From contig DASZTO010000011.1 in NCBI GenBank assembly GCA_035548175.1, forward strand, positions 1-64,000: a stretch of DNA of 64,000 nt, given 5' to 3'. Below are positions 9,566 to 18,394 of this stretch, one piece after another (position 1 is the stretch's first letter; each line of letters begins with the position of its first letter). Source of the stretch: CALCHA01 sp035548175 (lineage in GTDB: Bacteria; Planctomycetota; Phycisphaerae; WQYP01). A program made the translations under genes and the position numbers. The notes beneath the pieces are model-generated. The model was given only the letters and a program-made list of their open reading frames with translations, did no database searches and had not been told where the DNA came from.

Positions 9566-9582
9566 CCTCCTCACGGCACATT

Positions 9583-9628
9583 GCCCCAAGCCCACCCCCT
9601 CCGCGGGGTGGGTCGACTGTGCGCGCAT
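9583..9628. repeat. CCCACCCC...GGGTGGG hairpin repeat, copy 1
   Basis: A stem-loop (CCCACCC facing GGGTGGG with loop CCTCCGCG) just past the small gene's stop. An almost exact copy, including flanking TGTGCG, occurs in opposite orientation at 41722-41767, also just past a gene stop. It could act as a REP-like element or as an mRNA 3' hairpin. Confidence 0.75.
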
Positions 9629-9674
9629 TTCAGAAAGCGTCCCCACATCTACATCCGCGTGCTGATCACTCCTC

Positions 9675-10433
9675 TCAGAATCCGATACTAATCCCGCCAT
9701 CCACCGGCAGGCACACCCCCGTCACGAACTTCGCCGCCGCGCCGCTCAAATACACGGCCGCCAGCGCGACATCTTCCGCCTGTCCCAGCCGCTGCAGCGG
9801 CGTGCGCGACAGGATCTTTTCCGCGCGCTTCGGATCGTTGGCGAACGCCGCCTTCGACATGTCAGTCTCGATCCAGCCCGGCGCGATCGCATTCACGCGA
9901 ACACCCGCCGGCGACAATTCCACCGCGAGCGTTCGCACCAGCCCCAGCATCGCCGACTTCGACGAGCTGTACGCCACCACCCCCGGTATGCCGAAGAGCG
10001 ACGCCATTGACGCGATGAACAGGATCGATCCGTGCCTGGCTTCGATCATGGGGCGGGCGAATGTCCGCGTCAGCGCAAAGGCCGCCGCCGTGTTCGTCTG
10101 GTGAATCCGCGCGAACTCCTCATCGGTCGTCTCGAGCGCCGGTTTTTTCATGTTGATGCCCGCGTTGTTCACGAGGATCGTCGGCGCCCGCCCCGCCGCG
10201 CGCACCGCCCGCTCCAGAAGCTCCGGCGCCGACGCCAGATCCGTCGCATCATGCACCAGCGCATGCGCGCGCTCTCCAATGCCCGCCGCCGCTTCCCGCA
10301 GCAAGTGTTCGCGCCGTCCGGTCAACAGCACCGTCGCCCCGGCCTCCGCCATGGCCCACCCCATCGCCAGCCCCAACCCCGACGATCCCCCGGTGATCAA
10401 CGCGATTTGGTCTTCAAGCGAAAATGCATTCAT
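9675..10433 (-). CDS. SDR-family dehydrogenase
   Basis: A 252-residue short-chain dehydrogenase/reductase, classical type. The NAD(P)-binding TGGSSGLG motif is near residue 15, NNAG near residue 88, the catalytic Ser in FIASMAS and the YSSSK active-site pair near residue 155. The C-terminal PVDGG is typical of the 3-oxoacyl-ACP reductase/gluconate 5-dehydrogenase branch. Residue R42 after the second strand (LLTGRR) suggests NADP preference (inference). The gene is monocistronic, and the substrate cannot be fixed. Confidence 0.9.
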   Translation of the reverse strand: MNAFSLEDQIALITGGSSGLGLAMGWAMAEAGATVLLTGRREHLLREAAAGIGERAHALVHDATDLASAPELLERAVRAAGRAPTILVNNAGINMKKPALETTDEEFARIHQTNTAAAFALTRTFARPMIEARHGSILFIASMASLFGIPGVVAYSSSKSAMLGLVRTLAVELSPAGVRVNAIAPGWIETDMSKAAFANDPKRAEKILSRTPLQRLGQAEDVALAAVYLSGAAAKFVTGVCLPVDGGISIGF

Positions 10434-10494
10434 GCCACGATCCTATGCGATCCCGCGCCAACAATGAACCGTGCCACGGGCTGGCTTCTTGTGG

Positions 10495-10513
10495 CATGGG
10501 CGTCCCGCCCATG
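10495..10513. repeat. CATGGGCG hairpin repeat
   Basis: A perfect hairpin, CATGGGCG-TCC-CGCCCATG. The same inverted repeat with a GAA loop occurs at 55554-55572, with a relative at 55517-55535. It sits between the SDR gene and the next gene and belongs to a short dispersed hairpin family. Confidence 0.75.
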
Positions 10514-10579
10514 ACGGCCCGCAGGCAGACCCGACGCGCACCAGACGCTCATGGCAACACACCCCCGGCCCCACCTCCC

Positions 10580-11041
10580 CTACTTCTTCGCCGCGGCTTC
10601 CGCCGCCGCCACCAGCTTGTCCAGGTCCGCCTTGCCGTGCACCACCTCGACGTGCCCATCCAGGAATCCCACATGCCGATCCGCCTTGGGATCGTCGATC
10701 GGCGACCACACCACCGGCGTCGTGCCTGAATCCAGCTTGTTCTGCTGCTCCGGCGTCCACGGGTGATACACCCACGCCCGCTTCTTCGGGTCGGCCGGAT
10801 CCACCAGCACGCTCTTGTCGTTCAACAGATCCCCGCCCACCAGCTCGTCGAGTTTCGCCGGCCACTTGTCAAAGTGCTCGTTCGCGTACATCACCCCCGC
10901 GATCAGCACCTTTTTGAGGTTCTCGGAGGACTGCTTCTGCACCCCCGTCTCCGCCGGGGCATCCGCGCCCAGCGCCCGCACCGCCAACCCGCCGCCGACG
11001 AGCGCCGCCACGCACGCAACCCACGCCGCTTTCATGACCAT
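10580..11041 (-). CDS. Secreted protein with H-X9-DG-like tail
   Basis: A 153-residue exported protein with a signal peptide (cleavage near ALGADAPAE). The mature part starts with an amphipathic helix (SSENLKKVLIAGVMYANEH) and ends with a segment like the C-terminus of planctomycete prepilin-processing H-X9-DG proteins (HVGFLDGHVEVV). It lacks the pilin N-terminus, so it is probably a stand-alone C-terminal module. GGAG lies 8 nt before the chosen ATG. The neighbours upstream (caspase-like protease, Spy-like protein) are also exported and on the same strand. Confidence 0.65.
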   Translation of the reverse strand: MVMKAAWVACVAALVGGGLAVRALGADAPAETGVQKQSSENLKKVLIAGVMYANEHFDKWPAKLDELVGGDLLNDKSVLVDPADPKKRAWVYHPWTPEQQNKLDSGTTPVVWSPIDDPKADRHVGFLDGHVEVVHGKADLDKLVAAAEAAAKK

Positions 11042-11092
11042 GTTCTCATCTCCATTCGAAAATTGGTCGTCGTTGAAATTGCCCCCCGCGAA

Positions 11093-12697
11093 TCATCCTC
11101 CCAGCGGCCGATTCTCCCGCGCCAGCAAATCCGCGTAAAACGCCTTTGCCGTCTCATCACCCCCGGCCTCCAGGTTGTGCGCCAGGATCGCCGACTCCGC
11201 CTGGTACACAAACCGAAACGCCTTGACCCCCTGCCGCTCCAGCTCATCATCCTTCGCGTCCAGGTCGTCCAGCTGCTTGGACAAATCCGTGTAAATCTGC
11301 CACGCCGGCCGCCCCTCCAGGAACTTCTGGATGGCCGGACCCTCCTCCGTCAAAATCTTTTCGGTGTCGGGATGCAGCGGAATGCCCAGCTCGGGCCAGC
11401 GCTCCGTCACTTGATCCCGCAGGCGCCCGCGCACCTGATCGAGCTGCCGCTGGAGAGGGCCCGCCTGCCGTTCCAGCGTCACGCGCTCGTTGTTGAAGCG
11501 CTCCACCAGCGCCCGCGCCTGGATCACCCGGTTGTCCCCCGACAATTGCAGCGTCTGCGACAGCCCTTCCAGCATCGCCTTGTGAAACGCATCCGACGCC
11601 GCGAGAAGATCGGCATAGGAGGGATTCCGCCCGAGCAGCTCCCCCTCGCCGGTATCGGGGATTCGGCTGTTGTCGCGCAGAAACTGGTCGCCGGTCGTCA
11701 TCGGCGTGTCAATCGTGTTGGATGTGATCACCACGTACGCAAACGCATCCGCCAGCGACGTCACCCCGTCATGGTCATAGTCCGGCTTCTGGATGTGCTT
11801 GCCGTCGCGCGTGATCCCCGAGAGCGCCGCGAAAAATCCGGTCGAGAATTCCTCGTAATCCTCGCGGTCGATGTCCGCCGTGCATCCGGCCGCCAGGCGA
11901 TCCGCGGTCGAGGCGAAAAACCCGCAGCGCACCTGCTTCGCCAGCCCGTTCTTCGGGTCCGCATCCGTGTACAGCGTGTTCGCAAAGCCTCCGGAATGGC
12001 ACTCGACCATCAGCAGGGTCACGTCCACCGTGGGATCGAGCTTGTCCAACTGCTTCTCGAAATCCTTCACGGTGACGTCCGGCGAATGCCACAGCAGCAT
12101 CGTGGTGTTCCGCGGATCCTGCACCGGCGCCGCACGCCGAGCCCTGCCGCGCGCCCCCATTCCCGCCATGCCCCCGCCGCGCCCGCCCCCCGCCGGCGCC
12201 ACATCCACCGTGCCCCCATGCCCCGTGAAATAAAACAGCAAATGCGCATGCGCCGGCAACGCCTTGCCTGTCGTGTCAAACCACCGCGCCAACGCATCCG
12301 CCGTCGCCGGACCCTTCAATCCCGGAATCGCCGCCGGCCGAAACTGCACATCGCGCTCGGTATCGGGATTCAGCACCGCCGCCATGTCATCCGATATCTG
12401 CTCCGCCGGCGTGCGCACCACGTGCACTTCCACCGCATGCCGCGACTGCCCCGCATCCGCAAAATATTCCTCGTGCCCCACCTTCCCCAGCCCCAGCGCC
12501 TCCACCGTGCGCCGAAAATACAAGACGTTCTGCTCCAGCGATGCCTGATCCGATTCCGGCGCCGGCCCGCCCGCAAAGGTCACAAAATGCGATTCCCCCC
12601 GCACCGTCGAGGTCCCGCCCTCCGCCCACAGCCCACCCACAGCCCCCGCTGCCACAAGCACCGCCCCCGCCGCCACCAACCGCTTCGTCCAATTCAT
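11093..12697 (-). CDS. Exported caspase-like (clan CD) cysteine protease
   Basis: A 534-residue exported protein with an Ala/Gly-rich signal peptide (residues 1-26). The catalytic core shows the His motif LLFYFTGHGG and the Cys motif LLMVECHSGGF, spaced as in clan CD peptidases (caspase/C13-like His-Cys dyad). Between them is a Gly/Arg-rich insertion (about residues 170-190). The C-terminal third (about 340-530) is predicted alpha-helical with coiled-coil character. A DHDGVTSLADAFAYV segment near residue 310 resembles an EF-hand-like calcium loop. Start ATG 12697 has GGGGA 8 nt upstream; a GTG at 12721 is less likely. The substrate is unknown; an extracytoplasmic role is likely. Confidence 0.75.
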   Translation of the reverse strand: MNWTKRLVAAGAVLVAAGAVGGLWAEGGTSTVRGESHFVTFAGGPAPESDQASLEQNVLYFRRTVEALGLGKVGHEEYFADAGQSRHAVEVHVVRTPAEQISDDMAAVLNPDTERDVQFRPAAIPGLKGPATADALARWFDTTGKALPAHAHLLFYFTGHGGTVDVAPAGGGRGGGMAGMGARGRARRAAPVQDPRNTTMLLWHSPDVTVKDFEKQLDKLDPTVDVTLLMVECHSGGFANTLYTDADPKNGLAKQVRCGFFASTADRLAAGCTADIDREDYEEFSTGFFAALSGITRDGKHIQKPDYDHDGVTSLADAFAYVVITSNTIDTPMTTGDQFLRDNSRIPDTGEGELLGRNPSYADLLAASDAFHKAMLEGLSQTLQLSGDNRVIQARALVERFNNERVTLERQAGPLQRQLDQVRGRLRDQVTERWPELGIPLHPDTEKILTEEGPAIQKFLEGRPAWQIYTDLSKQLDDLDAKDDELERQGVKAFRFVYQAESAILAHNLEAGGDETAKAFYADLLARENRPLGG

Positions 12698-12786
12698 TGC
12701 ACATCCCCAACGTCGACACACTCCCCCAAAGCTTACTCACTCCCCTCCAAAATAACCCCTCATTTCGTGCGCTTCGCACGACTATG

Positions 12787-12878
12787 GCGCCAATTCTTCG
12801 CGCCGTAACAAGATTTTCAGATCACAACTTTCGTGTTTTTTGTGCCTTTCGTGGCCCCTTTACGTCGTCGTCGTAGTC
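12787..12878. repeat. About 95-bp dispersed repeat, copy 1
   Basis: This stretch aligns by eye with the reverse complement of about 36078-36170 over nearly its whole length. Shared blocks include TTCTTCGCGCCG, CAACTTTCGTGT, GTGCCTTTCGTGGCC and TTTACGTCGTCGTC. The core is the CACGAAA-type arm. It lies in the 326-nt gap between the caspase-like and Spy-like genes. Confidence 0.8.
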
Positions 12879-12909
12879 GGGGGGGAGCGGTGGAGGCCCA
12901 TCGTCATCC

Positions 12910-12941
12910 CTCCGCGTCCTCCGCGCCAAGATCCGCGGGAA
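12910..12941. repeat. CGCGGAG-type repeat arm
   Basis: Contains TCCGCGTCCTCCGCG and then ATCCGCGG, the same unit as in the paired elements around the GxxExxY gene at 47.7-48.5 kb. Only one arm is present. Confidence 0.6.
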
Positions 12942-13023
12942 ACTCGCCCAAGCACAACGCCTCCTCATCGGTTGCGGCCCCTCGATGCGCCATGTTTTTT
13001 CGGGGCCACTCACGGCGGCCCCA

Positions 13024-13602
13024 TCACTCCAGAATCCCCATCTCCACCAGCATCGCTTCCTGCCGCAGCGACAGATACGACACCAGTTCCGCCTGCGCCT
13101 TGGCCAGCGCCACCTGGGCTTCCGCCTTGGCCGCACGCAGGTTCTCCAGCTTCTCCTTGAGCTTCTCCGGCGCCATGTTGTTGTCGATCGCCTGCTGCAG
13201 TTCATCCTCCAGACGCGACACCTTCGAAGGCTCCGTCTCCCCGAAAAACATCTGAATCATCTGGTTCATCTGCGCCCCGCCTGGTCCCCCCGGACCGCGC
13301 CCCAGCCCCCGCAACATCCCGAATGTCCCCTCCCCGGCATCCAGCTGCAACTGCATCACTTTCAAGAACTTCGGCTCAATCACCTTCCACTCGTCGTCCG
13401 TCGCCTCCAGCTGCTGCTGAAACCGCTGCATCAGCATCTCGCGGATCGCCGTCGGATCAAAATTCGGCATGCCTCCCCCGCCAAACCCCCCGCCTCCCCC
13501 GCCGCCTCCTCCCGGCCCGACCTGCCCAAAACTCGCCGCGCCCCCGGCTAACACCGCGCACAAACCCACCAGCGCAACACCCGTCCGACGCATCGCAAAC
13601 AT
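13024..13602 (-). CDS. Exported helical Spy/CpxP-like protein
   Basis: A 192-residue exported protein. The signal peptide (to about residue 27) is followed by a Gly-rich linker (about 29-45) and then three to four long charged helices. TDDEWKVIEPKFLKVMQLQ and LEDELQQAIDNNMAPEKLK are typical of the planctomycete proteins that resemble Spy/CpxP periplasmic chaperones, though the LTxxQ motif is not conserved. AAGGTG lies 6 nt before the ATG. It shares strand with the caspase-like gene but a 326-nt repeat-filled gap separates them. Confidence 0.6.
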   Translation of the reverse strand: MFAMRRTGVALVGLCAVLAGGAASFGQVGPGGGGGGGGGFGGGGMPNFDPTAIREMLMQRFQQQLEATDDEWKVIEPKFLKVMQLQLDAGEGTFGMLRGLGRGPGGPGGAQMNQMIQMFFGETEPSKVSRLEDELQQAIDNNMAPEKLKEKLENLRAAKAEAQVALAKAQAELVSYLSLRQEAMLVEMGILE

Positions 13603-13759
13603 ATGGCACCTTCGTTAGTTTTAATCATCATAACGATGCCGCCCATGCATTTCGCGTTCACCCGCATAAACCCCGATAAGGGGGCCCCCCCCCAATTTAA
13701 CCAGTTGCACCAGTCCCCCAGTTAACCTCCCCGTCGCCCCCATTTTCGCCTTCCCCCCG

Positions 13760-14608
13760 CTACTCCTCTTCCCCACCTTGCCCGATCAGCTCATTGTCGT
13801 ACGCTTCCTCCAGTTTCCTCACCGTCTGCGCCAACTCCTCATCCTTCTGCACCGCTTCCGACACCTGCGCCTCCCACGTGTTGCTCGCCTCCCGCAGACT
13901 CGCCAGGTCGATCGGCAAATTCAAGAATTTCGCCAGCCGGCGGCTCACCGCCTCGATCGACAGCGGGTTCTCCCCGTTCAAATAGCCGGGGATTTCCGCC
14001 ACGAATGACACCATCTCCATCCCCCGCCCCGGCGCCTGCGCGTTGAGCAGCGTCGAAAAGCCCGATGGGCCGCTGTAATCCGACGGCCGGATGTTGTGCG
14101 CCGCAAATATCTCCGCCAAATGCGCATGCGAAATCGATCCATACAAGCGAGGCTCGCGCGTGTGCGGCACCGTGCCCCCAAAACTCCCCACAAACACGAT
14201 CCGCTTCACCCCCACCCGCTCGCACAACTCAAAAATCGCATCCGCAAAACTCTGCCAGCGTAAGTTCGGCTCCGCCCCCAGAAAAAACACCAGCTTGTCC
14301 CCCACGTCCGCGTGAAACACATTCTCCGGAATCTTCGGCCCCCTGCGGATCAGCCCCTTCTTCATCCGCACCTCCGGCCGAAACACCGCCGCCACCTCCA
14401 TCGACCCCGGAAAATTGAAAATATAAAACGGATCCGCATCGATCCGCCCCACCTCCACCAGCGTCCGATTCTCCATCAACCGCTTCACCGTCCCCGTCGA
14501 CACATCCCCCCCATCCATCCACCCCGTCAACGCCACCAGCAACGTCGCCCCCTCCATCCGCTCGACCCCCTCCACCCCCCCCGCCATGTGTAACACCTCG
14601 CTGGGCAT
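13760..14608 (-). CDS. PAC2-family protein
   Basis: A 282-residue protein of the PAC2 (proteasome assembly chaperone 2-like) family. Typical pieces are LLVALTGWMDGGDVSTGT near the start, DPFYIFNFPG, FFLGAEPNLRWQSF, IVFVGSFGGTVPHTREP, and the C-terminal helical region with a KLEEAYDN tail. In bacteria these are conserved ATP-grasp-associated or stand-alone proteins of unclear role. No proteasome or Pup genes are in the window, so function remains open. Confidence 0.8.
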   Translation of the reverse strand: MPSEVLHMAGGVEGVERMEGATLLVALTGWMDGGDVSTGTVKRLMENRTLVEVGRIDADPFYIFNFPGSMEVAAVFRPEVRMKKGLIRRGPKIPENVFHADVGDKLVFFLGAEPNLRWQSFADAIFELCERVGVKRIVFVGSFGGTVPHTREPRLYGSISHAHLAEIFAAHNIRPSDYSGPSGFSTLLNAQAPGRGMEMVSFVAEIPGYLNGENPLSIEAVSRRLAKFLNLPIDLASLREASNTWEAQVSEAVQKDEELAQTVRKLEEAYDNELIGQGGEEE

Positions 14609-14668
14609 ATCATGTCCTGATTAAGCCGCCGTCAGTATATGCCGCCCCACACATGAAGACCGCTCTTC

Positions 14669-15718
14669 TCACTCGCGCGGAAGGATTTCAAACCCGCGCC
14701 GCGACCGCGCCGGCCGCCACTGCCGATACGCTCGGTAGACAGCCGGAGCATACGCCCACGCCAATATGATCGCGCACAATCCCCCCGCCGCGATCACCGC
14801 CTGCAACGGCCCGGTCGTGTAAACCATGCCCGCCCACGACGGCTCGTACATCACCCGATCGTCCCACAACCCCTGCGACAGCGGCTCGCACACCTTCGGC
14901 AACGCCCGGAAAAACGCCATCTCCCACCCCGCATTCGCATCAAATCGCAACGGCTGCAACACCCACACCATCCACGGATACAGCACGCCCCCATAGGGCC
15001 CGATCGGCTCCCGCGTCATCACGCAGTACCCCAGCCACAACGGCGCCAGCGCCAAAAACGGCGTCACCGCCCCATGCACCAACCACCGCCCAACTCCCCT
15101 TCCCCGCACCCCCGGCCAAAGAAAAAACCAGATCAACGCGGGAAAGAACAACACCTCAAACAAAACCGTCGCCCAGTACCGATGCCATTTCTCCGCCACC
15201 CGACCCAACTCCTCGTGCGCCCCGCCCGCACCCAGATAAGCGTTCAGCGGATGATCCAGCCCCACCGTGTTCAGCAAACGCTCCCGCCGGGCATCTTCAA
15301 TCCCCTCCACCAACCCATTCGGCCCACCCTCTTCGCCCGGTACATATCCCTGCCACCGCCGATACCCCTCCACCGCATCCGTGTGATTCGCAGCGTCCGC
15401 ACTCTTGTCCGCCAGCGCCTTTATCACCCGCGGAAAATCCCTGAGCACCTCCTCCCGCGGCACATACCAAACCCAGTTATCGTCCATCCCCGGACTGTAT
15501 ACCCACGCCCCATCATCCCGAATTTCCGCCGCGATCATCCCCTGCTGCATGCCGCCCCCCGTCAAATCCACCGCCGCCACCGACTCCCAAAAATCCGCCG
15601 ACGTCTCCCGCTCCACCGGCGACATCCGCGGCGCCAACACCCCAACCCCCACCCAACTCGCCACCGTCAGCGCCATCCCCACCCCCACCGCCACCTTCTG
15701 TCCAATCGTCCACGGCAT
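14669..15718 (-). CDS. Multi-pass membrane protein of unknown function
   Basis: A 349-residue protein that I do not recognise. One membrane segment lies near the N-terminus (VAVGVGMALTVASWVGVGVL), followed by an extracytoplasmic region of about 150 residues. Three or more further segments follow (VLFEVLFFPALIWFFLW, VTPFLALAPLWLGYCVM, LQAVIAAGGLCAIILAWAYA), and the C-terminus is basic. The start was set at 15718 (MPWTIGQ) because upstream residues look like untranslated sequence. It is divergently arranged with the TatD-like gene, 85 nt apart. Confidence 0.55.
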   Translation of the reverse strand: MPWTIGQKVAVGVGMALTVASWVGVGVLAPRMSPVERETSADFWESVAAVDLTGGGMQQGMIAAEIRDDGAWVYSPGMDDNWVWYVPREEVLRDFPRVIKALADKSADAANHTDAVEGYRRWQGYVPGEEGGPNGLVEGIEDARRERLLNTVGLDHPLNAYLGAGGAHEELGRVAEKWHRYWATVLFEVLFFPALIWFFLWPGVRGRGVGRWLVHGAVTPFLALAPLWLGYCVMTREPIGPYGGVLYPWMVWVLQPLRFDANAGWEMAFFRALPKVCEPLSQGLWDDRVMYEPSWAGMVYTTGPLQAVIAAGGLCAIILAWAYAPAVYRAYRQWRPARSRRGFEILPRE

Positions 15719-15803
15719 TGCCGACCTTTTCGTCCCGCCACATGCCAACCCTATGATACGATCAATCCAAATCGTTCTGCATCTGATTCCCCAAGGACCC
15801 CTC

Positions 15804-16667
15804 ATGTTCATCATCGATCCCCACTGCCACATGGTCTCCCGCACCACCGCCGACTATGAAACTATGGCCCTCGCCGGCGTCGTCGCCATCTCCGAGCCCG
15901 CCTTCTGGGCCGGCTACGACCGCACCCCCGCCGGCTTCATCGACTACTTCCGCCAGCTCACCGAAACCGAACCCAAGCGCGCCGCCCAGTTCGCCATCCA
16001 GCATTATTCCTGGATATGCCTCAACCCCAAGGAAGCCGAAGACCTCGGCAAAGCCAGGGAAGTCCTCGCCGAAATCCCCAGATTCCTCTCCCGCCCCACC
16101 GTCCTGGGCGTCGGCGAAATCGGTCTCAATAAAAACACGCCCAACGAAGCCAGGGTGTTCCAGCAGCACGTGCAGCTCGCCATCGATTGCTTCCGCGCCA
16201 CCGAATCCACCAGCAACGCCTGCGACGCCGGCAAACATCACCTCATCCTCATCCACACCCCCCACCTCGAAGACAAGCTCAAAGGCACGCGCATGATCCT
16301 CGACATGCTCAAAGACTTCGGCAGCGCCGTCGATCCCGGCCGGGTGCTGATCGACCACGTCGAAGAGCACACCATCAAAATGGTCAAAGACGCGGGCTAC
16401 TGGGCGGGCATGACCATTTATCCCGTCAGCAAGTGCACGCCGCAGCGCGCTGTCGACATGATCGAGATGTACGGACCCGAGCAACTCTGCGTCAACGCCG
16501 CTGCCGATTGGGGCGTCTCCGATCCGCTGCAAACGCACCGCACGATGCTCGAAGCCAGGCGTCGCGGCCATCCGCTGGGCGCCCTCTTGAAAATATTCCA
16601 CAACAACCCGGCGACGTTCTTTGCGCAGAATCCGCGTTTCAAACTCAAGCCGATCTCGCTGGGGTAG
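15804..16667 (+). CDS. TatD-like metal-dependent hydrolase
   Basis: A 287-residue TIM-barrel hydrolase of the amidohydrolase/TatD type. The metal-binding His pair is in IIDPHCHM, the Glu in GVGEIGL, further His in LILIHTPH and LIDHVEEH, and the late Asp in NAAADWG. The TTADYETMALAGVVAISEPAFW opening is like the TatD relatives encoded in ebo (eustigmatophyte/bacterial operon) clusters, but none of the other ebo genes is here. AAGGA lies 6 nt upstream of the ATG. The substrate is unknown. Confidence 0.8.
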   Translation: MFIIDPHCHMVSRTTADYETMALAGVVAISEPAFWAGYDRTPAGFIDYFRQLTETEPKRAAQFAIQHYSWICLNPKEAEDLGKAREVLAEIPRFLSRPTVLGVGEIGLNKNTPNEARVFQQHVQLAIDCFRATESTSNACDAGKHHLILIHTPHLEDKLKGTRMILDMLKDFGSAVDPGRVLIDHVEEHTIKMVKDAGYWAGMTIYPVSKCTPQRAVDMIEMYGPEQLCVNAAADWGVSDPLQTHRTMLEARRRGHPLGALLKIFHNNPATFFAQNPRFKLKPISLG

Positions 16668-16686
16668 TGCCGGTCTGCGTCTGTGC

Positions 16687-16704
16687 GGCCGGGGCGCCCC
16701 GGCC
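16687..16704. repeat. 18-bp perfect GC palindrome
   Basis: GGCCGGGGCGCCCCGGCC lies 20 nt after the TatD-like stop. It could form a very stable hairpin at the mRNA 3' end, but no T-tract follows. The remainder of 16668-16900 contains no gene I can support. Confidence 0.55.
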
Positions 16705-16900
16705 GGCGCAATGCGCTGGGCGAGGCTGATGGTGGCGGCGGAGGTTGGCCGATCTGGTATACTGGAGCGGCATTTCTGGTGAGGCTGCGGTGCGCGGTCG
16801 CGGCGACGGGAAGAGACGGCCGGCCCTGGCGACGGCAGCGTGGCGCCCCCCTATCCGGCGCGAGCCGCGGCGGCACGCATGAAGTTGGAGGATCTGGACG

Positions 16901-17362
16901 ATGCGGTACATGGTCGTTGGCGCGGATAAGGAATCGGGCGATGACGTCGAGGTGACGTTGTTGGCGAACACACAGGAGGAGGCGGAATTTCAGGCCGTGG
17001 GTCGCGGGATCCTGGTGGCGACGATCACGCCGCTGCCCGACGCGTTGAATCGACTGCCGGATCCGCCGCTGCCGGAGAAGCTGCCGGATTTCTCGAAACC
17101 CAACAGCAACGCGGGAAAGATCATTCTCAATGCGCAAAGCCCCGCCGATTCGGTGCACACCTACGACGGCCAGGTGACGCAGGGGGCCGAGCCAGTGGCG
17201 GCGATGGAGTACCACATCATTTCAAACCAGGCGCTCTATCTGTTGGAGACCGCCGTCAACAAGCACATCAAGGACGGGTGGGAACCGCAGGGGGGCGTGT
17301 GCGTGGGGATTTCCAACAACGCGCTGGTCTATTTTCAGGCGGTGGTGCGGCACAAGAAGTGA
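16901..17362 (+). CDS. DUF1737-domain protein
   Basis: A 153-residue cytoplasmic protein. The C-terminal part (AMEYHIISNQALYLLETAVN, then GWEPQGGVCVGI and FQAVVRHKK) fits DUF1737, a short domain of unknown function. The N-terminal half (RYMVVGADKESGDDVEVTLL) looks like a separate small beta domain, followed by a Pro-rich linker. GGAGG lies about 9 nt before the ATG. Confidence 0.65.
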   Translation: MRYMVVGADKESGDDVEVTLLANTQEEAEFQAVGRGILVATITPLPDALNRLPDPPLPEKLPDFSKPNSNAGKIILNAQSPADSVHTYDGQVTQGAEPVAAMEYHIISNQALYLLETAVNKHIKDGWEPQGGVCVGISNNALVYFQAVVRHKK

Positions 17363-17463
17363 GGCGGGGAGTGCCGATTGCTCGTTTCCCATGGCCAATG
17401 GACCCGGGAGCGGGCGCGCCATCGGCGATCGGCAATTGACCATCGGCATGGGGCGATCCGTTC

Positions 17464-17469
17464 TATAAT
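17464..17469 (+). promoter_or_regulatory. -10 element of a leaderless recO transcript
   Basis: A perfect TATAAT ends 6 nt before the recO ATG, so transcription would begin at or next to the start codon. There is no Shine-Dalgarno sequence. A TTGACC at 17436 is too far away (22-nt spacer) to be a normal -35. Confidence 0.5.
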
Positions 17470-17475
17470 GACCGC

Positions 17476-18342
17476 ATGGCGAACTATGTGAGTGATGATG
17501 GGATTTGTCTGCGGGTGCGCGATTTTTCGGAGACCTCGCAGATCGTGGGGGTATTCACCCGCGACCACGGGCTGGTGCCGCTGATTGCCAAAGGGATCAA
17601 GCGGGAGAACAAGAAGGGGGTGGTGAGCGGGCCCCTCGATTTGCTGACGGCGGGGGACGTGGTGTACGTGCCGGCGAAAGCGATGCGCGGGGGATCGGGG
17701 CCGAGCGGACCGGCGGTGGGGGGAGAATTGGGCACCCTTGCCGCCTGGGAACTGGTGGATCATCGAACGGGATTGCGAAAAAATCTGACGGCATTGAACG
17801 CGGCGATGGTCTGCGCGGAGGTGACCACGCTGCTGGTGCAGCCCTACGATCCGCATCCGGAGTTGTTTGAGGAGCTGGAGGCGGCGCTGGCGATGCTGGC
17901 GGGTGTCGGCGGCAAGGGGCAGCGCGCGCGCACGGTGGTGGCGTACGTGAAAGCGGCGCTGGTGGCGGCGGGCTATGGGCCCCAGTTGGAGAGTTGCTTG
18001 CGATGCGGAAAGGCGCTGGTGTCCGATCGGCGGGTGCGTTTTATGGCGGGGTCGGGGGGTTTCGTGTGTGGGGATGAGTGCGGCGGAGACGTGGTGCGCG
18101 GGAGGGGGATCGAGGTGGCGGGGCGGATTGTCGTGGCGTTGGCGCGCTTGCCGGCGCCGGCGGGTTTGGGTGAATGGGGCGGTCGGCCGGCGGATGTGGA
18201 GGCGCTGGGCGCGGCGCTGGAGCTCTTGCTGGGGCAGGTGGAGGCGGTGACCGATCGTGGGGTGAAGACGCGGTATCTGCTGAAGAGCATTTTCGGCGAG
18301 CGAGCGGTCGTGCCCGCGGGCGCCGGGACGAGCGCGAAATAA
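17476..18342 (+). CDS. recO: DNA repair protein RecO
   Basis: A 288-residue recombination mediator that helps load RecA at gaps with RecF/RecR. The N-terminal OB-fold region (VRDFSETSQIVGVFTRDHG, LIAKGIKRENKK) is followed by helices and a zinc-finger-like pair (CLRCG near residue 176 and CGDEC near residue 196), as in zinc-containing RecO. The GC-rich C-terminus ends normally. It has no operon partner; the next gene is on the other strand. Confidence 0.92.
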   Translation: MANYVSDDGICLRVRDFSETSQIVGVFTRDHGLVPLIAKGIKRENKKGVVSGPLDLLTAGDVVYVPAKAMRGGSGPSGPAVGGELGTLAAWELVDHRTGLRKNLTALNAAMVCAEVTTLLVQPYDPHPELFEELEAALAMLAGVGGKGQRARTVVAYVKAALVAAGYGPQLESCLRCGKALVSDRRVRFMAGSGGFVCGDECGGDVVRGRGIEVAGRIVVALARLPAPAGLGEWGGRPADVEALGAALELLLGQVEAVTDRGVKTRYLLKSIFGERAVVPAGAGTSAK

Positions 18343-18367
18343 AAAAGGCCGCCTGTTGCGGCGGCCT
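18341..18367 (-). terminator. Rho-independent terminator of flgM
   Basis: An 8-bp hairpin AGGCCGCC / GGCGGCCT (18346-18367) is followed on the minus strand by TTTTTTATTT. It lies 28 nt past the flgM stop and between the convergent recO and flgM genes. Confidence 0.8.
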
Positions 18368-18394
18368 GGGGAGAGGCTGATGGGAATGTGCGAC

